A stretch of 64,000 nt of DNA from Pectobacterium atrosepticum (GTDB lineage Bacteria; Pseudomonadota; Gammaproteobacteria; Enterobacterales; Enterobacteriaceae): contig CP036163.1 of the NCBI GenBank assembly GCA_019056595.1, positions 558,001-622,000 on the forward strand, given 5' to 3'. Position numbers and translations under genes: made by a program. The notes under the pieces were generated by a model. The model was not told the DNA's origin, searched no databases, and worked only from the letters and a program-made list of their open reading frames with translations. Position 1 is the stretch's first letter. The number at the start of each line of letters is the position of its first letter. Shown piece after piece: positions 1-10,486 of this stretch.

Positions 1-1914
1 ACATCACCGTTCACCAGCGTCGCCTTAAGCGATTTATCGCCCTGAATGTGCCCGCGGTTGATCAAGTTCTGCGCGTCCAGCGTCAGGCTATCCGCCTGCC
101 ATTCACCGTCATTTTCCACGTCGGCCGCGTGCAATACCGCGAGTCCCTGTGTGAGCAGCTTGCCATTTTGCGTATTGTCCAAACGGTTTTTCGCCGTCAG
201 CGACAGCGCAGACAGCCCCAGCAATTGCCCGGCATTTTCGACGTCATCTGCCGTCAGCGTCAGCGTGTTGCCCTGCCAGAACCCGTCGTTCACGACCATC
301 CCCGCCTGCGCCTGCAGGGCACCGTTGGTCAGCAGTTTGCCGGTGTCGCCGACCGTCAGGCCTTCACGCAATTCCAGCGTGATGCCGCGTTCACCGACTA
401 GTGTGCCCTGATTGTTCAGTGACCCGCCGTTCAGCGCCAGCGCCCGACTTTCCCAGCGTCCGCTGTTGTTCAGTTGATTACCGCGTAGCGTCAGTGTGTC
501 GGCCGTGTGCAGCAGGCCTGCACCCTGATAGTCGCCACTGAGCGACAGTGCGCCGTCGGCAATCAGATTGCCCGCATTGCGAATATCCGCACTCTGCACG
601 TCCATCTTGCCCACGCTGGAGACCGTGCCCTGATTGTCGAACCGTCTGGCTTGCAGTTGGCTGTCGCCACCGGACATCAGGGTACCCAGATTGGTTAAAC
701 GGCTGGCGGGATTATTGCTATCCAGCGTGACCGCTAACTCGCGATCCCCCTGAATACGCCAACGGTTGGTCAGCTGCTGTGCCTCAAACGTCAGGCGATC
801 GGCCTGTACATCACCGTCGTTTATCACACTTGCGGCGCGTAAGGCGGCAATACCCTGCGACAGGAGCGTACCGTTTTGTTGGTTAGTCAGACCGTGGGTT
901 GTCGTCAGCGACAAGGCATTGATGCCGAAAATCTGCCCACTGTTGGTCAGATCATTGGCTTGAAGCGTGATATCACCCGCCTGCCACTGGCCGTTATTTT
1001 CAACCTGATCCGCCGTCAGCGTGCTGCTACCCTGACTCAGCCATTTGCCCTGATTGCGTGCCATCCCCGCAATCGCCAGCGTCAGCGCATCCACGCCCAG
1101 CATTTTTCCGCGGTTATCCAGCGTCTGGACGTCCACGGTCAACGCGCGGGCTTCCAGCGTGCCCTGCTGGTCGAGGCTTTTCGCGATCACACCCAACGTA
1201 TTGCTACTGCTGATGACACCGCGATTATCCAGCTTATTGCGTAGGTTCAGTTGCAGATCGTCCGAACCCTGCATTTGCCCATGATTGAGCACATCATTGG
1301 CCGTTATCGCCATTTGCTGGCTGATAAGATCGCCGCGATTGGTCAACGCCTCGTTGAGAGACAGTTGCAGGCTGCGCGTGCCGTTGATCTGACCATCGTT
1401 AGTGAGATCGTTGGCGGTGATGGACAGTGCATGGCTGTTCAGCGCGCCCTGATTGTCGAGGTGATTGCCGAGCAGGAACGTTAACCCGTTAACGCCCGTC
1501 AGGGTGCCGTGGTTGAATACGTCATTGGCCTTGAGCGTCAGCGCATTGCTGCTGATATCACGTGCATTCTCCAGCGTCCCCTTTAGGCTCAGGGTCAGGC
1601 TGTCCACGCCCGTAATATCACCGCTGTTGGTCAGGTCGTTCGCGTTCAGCGTCAACGCCGTACCGTACAACGTCCCTTGATTATCCAGGCTATCGACGGC
1701 GGTCAATTCAAGGCGGTCAAGGCCGTTGATTTTCCCGCTATTGACTAGTCTGTCGGCCTGCGCGCTGAGCTGGTGGCTGTTCAGCGTGCCCTGATTGGTT
1801 AAGGTATTATCCAGCGTCAGTTGAAGACCGTTAACGCCGGTGATGTTGCCTTCGTTGGTCAGTGTTCGGGCAGCAATATCGGCGCTATCGCTCCACAGTG
1901 TGCCCTTATTGTCT

Positions 1915-2189
1915 ACATCACCGTTTACCAGCGTCGCCTTAAGCGATTTATCGCCCTGAATGTGCCCACGGTTGATCAGGTTTTTCGCGTCTAGCGTCAG
2001 GCTACCCGCCTGCCATTCACCGTCATTTTCCACGTCGGCCGCGTGCAATATTGCGATGCCCTGCGTGAGCAGTTTGCCGTTTTGCGCATTGTCCAGACGG
2101 TCCTTCGCCGTCAACGACAGCGCAGACAACCCCAGCAACTGTCCGGCATTCGCGATCTCATCTGCCGTCAGCGCCAGCGTGTCCGCCTG
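1915..2189 (-). repeat. Long direct repeat inside hecA (matches 1-275)
   Basis: Bases 1-275 and 1915-2189 align without gaps at an offset of 1914 with only scattered differences, mostly synonymous-looking. They lie in the same reading frame of the haemagglutinin repeat region. This implies duplication or recombination of a unit of about 1.9 kb within hecA. Confidence 0.8.
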
Positions 2190-4447
2190 CCAGTGTCCGC
2201 TGTTTTCCAGCCGATTAGCTGTGAGCGTGCTGGTGCCCTGACTCAGCAACTTGCCCTGATTACGTGCGGTATCACGGATGGCAAACGTCAACGCATCCAC
2301 GCCCAGCATCGTGCCCTGATTGTCGAGTGTATTTGCCTGCACCTGCAGATCGCGGCTTTCCAGTGAACCTCGTTGATCGACCTGACTGGCCTCAAGCTGC
2401 ACTTGCTTACTGCCGCTAACCAGACCACGATTGTGCAAGCCATCTTGCAACGTCAGGTGCAGGTCGTCACCGGAGACGTCGCCCTGATTGAACAGATCGG
2501 TCGCCGACAGCGTCAGCGCCGACCCATAGAGTTCGCCTTGATTCGTCAGGCGATCGGCAAGCGTCAATTGCAACGCGTCAATCCCGGCCATCTCGCCGCC
2601 GTTGAACACGTTATCTGCCGTAATATCAATCCGTTGCCCCAGCAACATCCCCTGATTATCCAGCGTAAATCCCTTCGCCTGAATGGTATTCGCCCGCCAG
2701 TGCCCGGTATTCGCCAGCGTCGTGCCGGACAAGGCCATCAGACCGTCCGTATTAAGCGACCCACTTCCCTGATAATTCCCCGTCAGCGACAGTGATTTCA
2801 CCGCCACCACGGCACCGGTATTATCAATCGACTCACCAGTCAAAGCAGCGGTACCGTTGCTGGAGAGCGAGCCATGGTTGGCTATTTGCGTGGCGCTCAG
2901 GTGTACGTCCCCACCTGACACCAGCGAGCCGCGATTGTCCAGAACACCGCTGTTTTCCCCCGCACCCTGAGGTGAAGCGCTCAGGCTGAGTTGCTGTGCA
3001 TCTGCCGCCAGCGTTAACGCCATCGCCAGAAAAGACGGCTGACGAAGCGCACGCGTTGGCTCCACGATAATGCCGAGATCGCGATCGGCCTGAATCCGTC
3101 CCGTGTTAGTGAAACGCTCGGCCTGCAACGTCAGGTTATCCGCCAGCCATTCACCGTGGTTCTCTGCCCGAGCCGCCTGCAGAATCGCCGCCCCCTGCGT
3201 GAGCAGTTTGCCGTTCTGCTGGTTGGTCAGCCCGTGTTGTGCGGTTATCGACAGCGCCTGAATACCGAGTAATTGCCCAGCATTGGTCACCTCATCTGCT
3301 TCTAGCGTGAGACTGTCGGCCTGCAGCAGCCCGCTATTGTCCAGTTGCTGCGCGGTCACCATCCCATTGCCCTGCGTCAGCACATTGCCACTGTTTGTGA
3401 CATTGCCTGCGATGGCGAGCGTCAGCGCATCCACGCCCAGTATTTTGCCCTGATTGACCAGCGAGGCGGCGTCCAGTGTGACGGTTTTCCCTTCCAGGGT
3501 GCCGAGCTGTTTGACGTCACCTGCCGTCACTGCCACCGACTGGTTGCCGCTGATGACGCCCGCGTTATCTATTAATCCCGCCACATTCAGTTGCAGGGTA
3601 TTGATGCCCTGAATATCGCCATGATTGTTCATGCCTGATGCCGCAATAGACAGATTGTCGCTGCGCAACTCGCCGACGTTATCCAGACGGTCAGACAACG
3701 TGATCCCCAGAGAATCAACACCTACAACGCTACCGCGATTTGTCAGACGGTTCGCCGATAGCATCACGCCATTCCCTAACACCGAGCCCTGATTGGTGAA
3801 CGTCAGCCCTTGCAGGGACAGCGCCCGACTTTCCCAGTGTCCGTCGTTAACCAGCGTGTCGCCCTGTAGCGTCAGCGTACCTGCTGTGTTCAGCAGTCCG
3901 CTGCCCTGATAGTCGCCGTGCAGCGACAGCCCTGTCCTGCCACCAAACGGCCGTCGTTAATCAACGACATTCCGGTCAGTGCAGTTTGACCCAGACTGGA
4001 TAGCGTGCCCTGATTATCTATCAGACGCGCGAACAGCGTGGCGTCACCGCCCGTCGTCAATGCGCCACGGTTGATTAACGTGCCCTTGCCTTCAGCGGCC
4101 GGTAGCGTCAGGGATAAAGCGTCATCTCCCTGAATCTCACCGTCATTGGTCAAATTATTCGCCGTCAGCGTCAGGCGCTGTGCCTGCCATTCTCCGGCAT
4201 TGACGACATCCGCCGCGGTGAGCACCGCCGCACCCTGTGTGAGTAATTTGCCACTCTGTTGATTGGTCAGCTCGTTTGTGGCCGTCAGCGCCAGTGAGGT
4301 GATACCGAGAATCTTGCCAGCGTTATCCAGCGAACCCAGCTGAAGCGCGGCATTTTTTGCCTGTAATAACCCTGAGTTATCAATCTGCTGCGCCGTCACC
4401 GTGCTGTCACCTTCGCTCAGCAACATCCCCTGATTAGACAGGTTGCC

Positions 4448-4677
4448 AGTTATCGCCAGCGTCAGTGCATCCGTACCGTGAAGCGTGCCCTGATTGGTGA
4501 GGCGAGCCGCCTCTGCGTGAAGCTGATTGCCCTGAAGCGTGCCGCTGTTATCCAGATCTCCAGTGATAGCCAGCGTCAGCGCATCGGTACCGTAAAGCGC
4601 TCCCTGATTAGTGAGGCGGGCAGCCTCCGCATGAAGCTGGTTGCCCTGCAGGGTGCCGACGTTATCCAGATTGCCAT
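4448..4677 (-). repeat. Tandem 38-residue repeat pair in hecA
   Basis: Two adjacent units of about 114 bases encode near-identical 38-residue blocks sharing GTLQGNQLHAEAARLTNQG and GTDALTLAITG. They are the tightest local example of the haemagglutinin repeat array. Confidence 0.8.
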
Positions 4678-7343
4678 TTAAGAAGAATGACAGGCTATTA
4701 ATACCGCTGATGTTGCCGCTGTTGTTAAGCGCGCTACCGACTGCAGTGAGGTTTAATGCCTGTAGTGTGCCCCCGTTCTGGACGTTCGCCGCCTGAATGC
4801 GCAACGTATCACCGCTTAACCAGTCGCCGTCGTTGGTAAACGCATCAGCTACAGTCAGGGTTACTGCCCCCGGCGCCTGTACTTGACCGTGATTCGTGAG
4901 CGTATCAGCCTGAAGAGTCAGCGTATTGCCCTGCAACGTACCGTCATTGCTCATGGCATTGCTGGCAATTGCCCAGTTCCCCGCCGTCAGCAAACTGCCG
5001 CGGTTGTCCAACTGAGCAGCCGTAATCTGTCCGTCGCCGGTAATGCTGGTTTTACCCGTATTGAGCCAGCGTTCGGCATTCATCAGGAACTGCTGCGCCT
5101 GAATCGCGCCGTCGGTCTCTGCCTGTCCGGCGTTCAGCGTCAGTTCGGTGCCCGCCAGCAGCGTTCCGCTGGCAGATTGCGTCAATTGATGCGTGGCACC
5201 GAGGTGCAGCGCGTTATCGGCCTGAAGCGCCCCCTGATTGGCTAGGGTTTCGGTGTGCAGCTGTAATTCAGGAGCGGTGAGCGTACCGTCATTGCTAACG
5301 TGGTCGGCGATCACGTGTAAGGCAGTACCGGCCTGCATCAGACCACGGTTATCCAGCGTATTCCCCAGCGTCAGCGCCAGCTTCTCTCCCGAGCTGAGCG
5401 TGCCGTCATTCACTACACTGCCGCCATGCAGCGCCAATATCTGGTGAGCGTTGATGGTGCCATGGTTTTCTGTCGTCTGACTGGTCAGATCGAGTTCATT
5501 AGCCGTCACCTCGCCCTGATTGGCGAACTGATGACTTTGCGCGGTCAACGCCGTGGATTGCAGCGTCCCACCGTTGCTGATGCTATCGGCCAGCAAGAAC
5601 ATCTGATTATCCGTCAGGATCTTGCCCTGATTGGCGAGCACCGTTTTCAGCTCAAATCTGATATCGTCACGCGCACTGAGTAAGCCAGTATTATCTAGTC
5701 GATTCGCATTGACCGTCAGGCGTTCTGCGGCGGCCAGCGTCCCGCCGTTTGTCAGGTCAGTGCCGCTGAACGTCAACCCCTGCAGCGAGGCGATATCACC
5801 CTGATTATCCAGCGAATCGACGGCCAGCGAGATCGTTTTCCCCGCCAGCGTACCGCGCTGCACCAGACGTCCCCCCTCAACGGCTAGCGCGTTACCTGCA
5901 GTCAGATTACCCCGCCAGTCACCCTGCTGCGTGACGCGCACCGTGGCGTTGTTTTTCGCCTGAAGTTGCGCGCTGCCTGCACCGTTGAGGGTTTTTGCCT
6001 CAAGACGAACCGTGTCTGCGTCCGCTATGCCCGCCAGCGACACCACGTCCCCACGCACATCAAGTAAGGTATCTGTCTTAATCCCGCTTTTGGCATCCTG
6101 CTGCAGCGATTTCCCCGCATCTATCGCGACCTTGCCCGCCGCAAACTGGGCATTGGAAAGTGTGACACCGTCACCTTTTAGGGATAATTGATTGGCGGAT
6201 TTGACGATACCTTGTGCATCCACGCCAGCACTGATAAGGCTGTTTTGTGCGGTCAGCTCACCGCCAGACTGGAGATCGATATCCTGCCCGCCACGCAGCG
6301 TGGCGCCCTGCAGCGCGATGTCCTGCCGGGCTTTTAGCGTCAGAGCGCTTCCCGCCTGCTGCTTGCCCTGTAGCACTAGCGTGTCAGCGTCGGCCTGAAT
6401 TGTCCCCTGCGCCACCGTATCACCGAGGCTGAGTTTACCGTTGGCAGACAGCGTGATATCGCCGCTGCGTGCACTGAGGTTCCCGACGTTCACGCCCACG
6501 CCTTTATCACTCGAAATCAGCTTGATGCGATTGGTGTACATCCCGCCGAGTGCGCCGGTATCCAACGCGACTTTGACACCATTAACCGCACCGCCATCAG
6601 CCGCCTTCGCCGTCACCTTGCCTGTCGCGTCAACCTGATTGGCACCCAGCACAATCTGCGCATCGTTGGCATTCAGTCCGGCATTAATCTGCGCGGTACG
6701 GGAAATCAGGCTGAGGTAGTCGCTCTTGCTCGCATCCAGTCCCTGCCCGGTCAGCGTGATATCACCGCGTGTCACATCAATACGCTGCAGATTGCCCTGC
6801 GCATCCAACTGGGGTTTCCCAGTGGTCAACGTCACTTGTGGAGTATTGATAAAACCGCAGCCGTCACAGGTAATGCCGTTCGGGTTGGCAACGATGACGC
6901 TGGCCGGTTTACCGCCAACTTCCAGATAGCCCGCCAGCGTACTGCGGTTGGTCGATACCACTTCGTTGATAATGGCGTCGGCGGCTTTCCCCTTCAGATT
7001 GGGGTTGTTCTGAATCAGCCCACCGAGTTGGGTGGAATTAAGCTGTTCCGTGCCGTTATTCAGGATCAGACCGGGCTTGTCGACGTTAAAATCGTGGTAC
7101 TGGTTGTGGGAGATCCCCGCACTGTTTGGCGTGGCAATGTTGATGACCGGCACGCCGTTGCCAGCCTGATCCAGCGCGGTATTGCCTGTTGCGACCTGCA
7201 CGCCTGCGGCCATTGCTGGCAATAGCGGCTGAAACGCAATGAGGTGGATCAGCGTATACGCCAGCAGGCGCTGTGTGGTTTTTATTGGTTTCATCCCTGA
7301 TCCCCTGCCTTACAATAAAAAGTTAACAAGAAAAAATTAACAA

Positions 7344-9017
7344 TTAAAAAGAAAGTCCAACGCGATAATAAGCAACAGCGTGATCCGGTTTTAGCCAGTC
7401 GGGGTGTGCCAACGGCCAACCAACTGTGATTTGCTGTGAGAGGTATTGGTTAGCAACGCCCATTCCTACCGCCGCGCCCCACAACGTGCCCGACGATTCA
7501 CTGTCTGCCTGCTGTGAGAAAAGATGCCCGCCGTCCACCGCCGCCGTCAGCGTGACACTGCCCAACAGCGGCAACTGCGTCGCCCGCCAGTTGACTTCGT
7601 TGCGCCAGTAGCCACCACGATTACCAGAAAGGTATTGCTCTTTGAAACCACGCACGGAGGTTTCCCCGCCCAGCGTCACCTGCTCGCTGCCATATAGGCG
7701 CTGTGGTGAATACTGGCCATAGAGGTTGGTGAGGTAATGGAGGTTGTCAGCGATCGGGTAGTAATAACTGGCCGCCAGCGTCACCTTATTGAATTCGGCG
7801 CGCGGCGCATCGTCAGATTTACCGTCATCGCTTTCTGCGCCAAACCAGCGCGTTCCACGGCTGTAAGCAGGATTGAGTGTCGCCAGCCCGCCCCACAGTT
7901 TCTGGCTGTGGTTAATGCCGATAATGGCGCTGCTGAGTTTGCGACTGCTGGATTGCAGCAGAACATCGTTCAGGTAATTCTGTCCGATACGGTGTGACAT
8001 GCCCGCCGAGAGGCTGGTTTTCATGTCGCCATTACGGAACACCACACGTGAAAGCGTGGCGCGGTGCGTTTGGCTGTCACCCGTTGAATGCCAGAGAAAA
8101 TCTCGGTTAGTGAAATCGTTGCGGTAACGACTTTGAGAATAGTCGTAGCTGAGCGTCCAGTAGCCATAGGGTAGCGATAAGCCCGCCTGTAAGCTTTCGG
8201 TATTGCGGCTATCCCGAAATTCACTGCTGTGTCCGCCGTTGATAAACCACTGGTCGGCCAGCCCCAGCACGTTATCCGCCCACAGGCCGCCGTTTAGCTG
8301 CTGCTCCCCAGTGCTTTTCTGCCCACTATTATCAAAACTGATGTTTGCCGTCAGCGGAATTTGCTTTTTACTGGTGAGGTTAACGATGGAATAGCCAGGC
8401 TGGCTACTGGGCTGAATTTCGATACTCACCTGCTGCGTCGGCATGCGGTTGAGTTGTTCCATGCCCTGTTCGATATCGCGGAGATTGAGGATTTCGCCCT
8501 CTAGCCCCGGAAAAACCTGTTTTAAGGCTCGCGTCGATTCATTATTAATATTAATGAATTCGAGACGCCCTTCCAGAATATCAATCTGTAATATTCCGCT
8601 CGACAGATCTTGCTCGGAAATAAAAGCACGACTGGTAATATAGCCCTGTTCGATATACCAATTGCTGACATCATGAATCAGCTGATTTATATTATTAACA
8701 TTAATACAACGATTGATATAATCTTTATTTAACGTATTTTTATCTTTTTCACTCAGTAAAGAACTGTTGCGATAATGAATTTCATTAATGGTAAAACAGT
8801 GCCCTGCATCGCTTCCACCGGCTGGATTTATCGTCTCTTGTGGCTGATTTAACTGCAATAAGTCATCGCGTTGCTGCCGGGATTGGTCGATCACCTCGGC
8901 TTGCCGCTGCTGAATATCAATTCTGTCCGCTGGATTAAGCGGCGCGGATAATACAGAAAATGATATAGAAGAAAATAACACAGGCATGATAACAATCAGC
9001 CTAAAAAAACCACGCAT
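7344..9017 (-). CDS. hecB: HecB/ShlB-type two-partner secretion transporter (TpsB)
   Basis: Outer-membrane beta-barrel that recognises the TPS domain of the neighbouring HecA protein and exports it. 557 residues, normal for the ShlB/FhaC/HecB family. A signal peptide (about residues 1-24) is followed by a Gln-rich linker, POTRA-type segments (about 70-200) and a C-terminal barrel with the conserved VRGF motif. The protein ends in Phe, as barrel proteins do for BAM recognition. The start has an AGGGA ribosome site 7 bases upstream. It lies 49 bases upstream of hecA on the same strand, so the pair is probably one operon. hecB looks intact although hecA is frameshifted. Confidence 0.92.
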   Translation of the reverse strand: MRGFFRLIVIMPVLFSSISFSVLSAPLNPADRIDIQQRQAEVIDQSRQQRDDLLQLNQPQETINPAGGSDAGHCFTINEIHYRNSSLLSEKDKNTLNKDYINRCINVNNINQLIHDVSNWYIEQGYITSRAFISEQDLSSGILQIDILEGRLEFININNESTRALKQVFPGLEGEILNLRDIEQGMEQLNRMPTQQVSIEIQPSSQPGYSIVNLTSKKQIPLTANISFDNSGQKSTGEQQLNGGLWADNVLGLADQWFINGGHSSEFRDSRNTESLQAGLSLPYGYWTLSYDYSQSRYRNDFTNRDFLWHSTGDSQTHRATLSRVVFRNGDMKTSLSAGMSHRIGQNYLNDVLLQSSSRKLSSAIIGINHSQKLWGGLATLNPAYSRGTRWFGAESDDGKSDDAPRAEFNKVTLAASYYYPIADNLHYLTNLYGQYSPQRLYGSEQVTLGGETSVRGFKEQYLSGNRGGYWRNEVNWRATQLPLLGSVTLTAAVDGGHLFSQQADSESSGTLWGAAVGMGVANQYLSQQITVGWPLAHPDWLKPDHAVAYYRVGLSF

Positions 9018-9354
9018 GGTTTCATCCCTGATGATAATAATTTTTCGGCATAGTAGAACCGTTAATTACCAAGCTCAATATGTCAGGTAATATATAATTT
9101 TATGACAGTTGGTTTGCGTTAAGACGCGATAAAATATTTTCCTAAGCAATAATTTTAGGTTAGTTACACCTCGTCACACAATACTGCGTATTTCATGACC
9201 CTTTCTTGACGATTTTCTGCCAGAGAGATACTTCCCCCATAGCCTCGTTGATGCATCATATTGTATATTAGCCTCTCATCGCCGCGAGTCCGTTGCGGTA
9301 GCAAACCATATCTTTATCTCATCACGTTGCGCAGCACTTCTCTCTGGGGGAACA
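9018..9354. other. Divergent intergenic region between hecB and a GntR regulator gene
   Basis: AT-rich non-coding stretch holding the promoters of hecB (minus) and the GntR-family gene (plus). The only element I can name is a 15-base segment (9018-9032) identical to the start region of hecA (7287-7301). I see no hrp box. Confidence 0.6.
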
Positions 9355-10020
9355 GTGAATTATCCAATTGGGCAGATCAATCACAGCTATCTGGGCTCCA
9401 GCGTTTACACCATGCTGCGTGAAGCGTTAATTACCGGTCAACTCAAACCGGATGATCGCTTGAGGATACGGGAGCTTGCCGCACAGGTTGGCACCAGCGT
9501 AACGCCAGTAAGGGATGCAATCCTGCAACTGGCGAAAGAACAGGCGCTGGTGCTCAAGACGCCGCGCGATATTCGTGTCCCCCAATTAACCGAAGATCAG
9601 TTTAAAGAAATCCGCACTTTGCGGTTGGCGCTGGAAGGAACGGGCGCCGAACTGGCCGCCGCGCACATTACGCCGAAGATGTTGGAGAAAATTGAAGAAA
9701 ATATTCGCCAGAATCGTCTGGCGATTGACGAGAAAAACCTACGCGAAGCATTGCAGTTGAATAGCGAATTTCACCTGTTTCTGGCACAGGCAGCACGTAT
9801 GCCGCTGTTAACGCAGTTTATCGGCAGCTTATGGATGCGCACTGGCCCGCTGATTGCGCAGGCCTATGCACATTTTTCCGTGCAGATGGCGATAGAACAT
9901 CACGAAGACGTTCTCGCAGCCTTACAGCAACACGATGCCAGTGCCGCTCGACAGGCCATCCAGTCTGATATTCTGGACGGGAGCGAAACGATGCTGGCCT
10001 TTATTGCCATGGATCAATAG
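9355..10020 (+). CDS. GntR-family (FadR/FCD subfamily) transcriptional regulator
   Basis: DNA-binding regulator of 221 residues. An N-terminal winged helix (about residues 15-80, with LRIRELAAQVGTSVTPVRDA as recognition region) is followed by an all-helical FCD ligand-binding domain (about 85-215) that usually senses small organic acids and often binds a metal. The start is GTG, with a GGGGG stretch just upstream as ribosome site. It converges on dspF with 9 bases between stop codons and has no hrp box, so it is probably not part of the HrpL regulon. Ligand and targets are unknown. Confidence 0.88.
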   Translation: MNYPIGQINHSYLGSSVYTMLREALITGQLKPDDRLRIRELAAQVGTSVTPVRDAILQLAKEQALVLKTPRDIRVPQLTEDQFKEIRTLRLALEGTGAELAAAHITPKMLEKIEENIRQNRLAIDEKNLREALQLNSEFHLFLAQAARMPLLTQFIGSLWMRTGPLIAQAYAHFSVQMAIEHHEDVLAALQQHDASAARQAIQSDILDGSETMLAFIAMDQ

Positions 10021-10029
10021 ATTGCGGCG

Positions 10030-10452
10030 TTAAGCTGCCATGAGCCGTGGCAATAGCCCGCGAATCAGAAGTCGGGTCTCTTTTACCTGGCTGATAAACG
10101 CGGGCAGCAGCGCCGTAAAACTTGGTTCATCTAACGATTCTGCGGTGTGCTGAGTGCACAAACGCAGCGTCGAATTCTCATCCAACGCCAGCCAACAGCC
10201 TTTCATCGCCGCCATCTCAAAATTAAGCATCAGCATCAGTTGATACACCTCGGTGCCGACGTCTCCCTGAAACCGCATCACGTCACTATGCAATACCAAC
10301 GCGCTGCCGCTCGCGGGGACTTCCAAAACCACCGCTTCCTTCCCGTCTGGCTCGCGCAGTGCGCAGATCCCGTTCTGCAAGCCCAGTTGAGTCCGGTTGA
10401 GCGCACCATAATGGCGTAATAAGCGGGCAATATGTTGTTGTGTCGGTGTCAT
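10030..10452 (-). CDS. dspF: DspF, CesT-family type III chaperone for DspE
   Basis: Small acidic cytoplasmic chaperone (140 residues) of the class IA/CesT type, expected to bind the N-terminal part of DspE and keep it secretable. The size, the central LVLHSDVMRF strand region and the amphipathic C-terminal helix fit the DspF/AvrF family. It starts 34 bases after the dspE stop on the same strand and should be co-transcribed from the dspE hrp box. Ribosome site AGGAG precedes the ATG. Confidence 0.93.
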   Translation of the reverse strand: MTPTQQHIARLLRHYGALNRTQLGLQNGICALREPDGKEAVVLEVPASGSALVLHSDVMRFQGDVGTEVYQLMLMLNFEMAAMKGCWLALDENSTLRLCTQHTAESLDEPSFTALLPAFISQVKETRLLIRGLLPRLMAA

Positions 10453-10486
10453 CCTGTTCTCCTTTAATCACAGCATTTTGTTTACA

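Larger units (their letters stand above)
1..7294 (-). pseudogene. hecA: HecA-like filamentous haemagglutinin (TpsA), frameshifted and cut by window edge
   Basis: Secreted adhesin of a two-partner system, exported by the HecB protein encoded just upstream. The start at 7294 follows an AGGGG ribosome site. The N-terminus has a signal peptide ending near PAMAAG and a TPS secretion domain with NNPNL and NPNGI motifs. After it come long arrays of degenerate haemagglutinin repeats of the form LTNQG..GxDALTLxxxxxLDN. The first frame ends at 3890 after 1134 residues, but the repeat pattern continues without a stop in another frame (codons starting at coordinates divisible by 3) from about 3932 down to the left edge. 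One missing G in the coding strand at the CCC run 3930-3932 explains this: restoring it gives LVAGQGLSLHGDYQG, matching sister repeats such as LIADGALSLSGDYQG. Either a true inactivating mutation, phase variation or a sequencing error. The C-terminus is outside the window, so a CdiA-type toxin end cannot be judged. Confidence 0.85.

Noticed and set aside
46-3575. Many plus-strand open frames across hecA
   Set aside because: They are antisense shadows of a repetitive GC-rich minus-strand gene; they lack ribosome sites and have low-complexity, repeat-derived sequences.
1-7294. Repeated short blocks in hecA as a possible CRISPR array
   Set aside because: The repeats are degenerate, codon-phased and without unique spacers of constant length; they encode haemagglutinin repeats.
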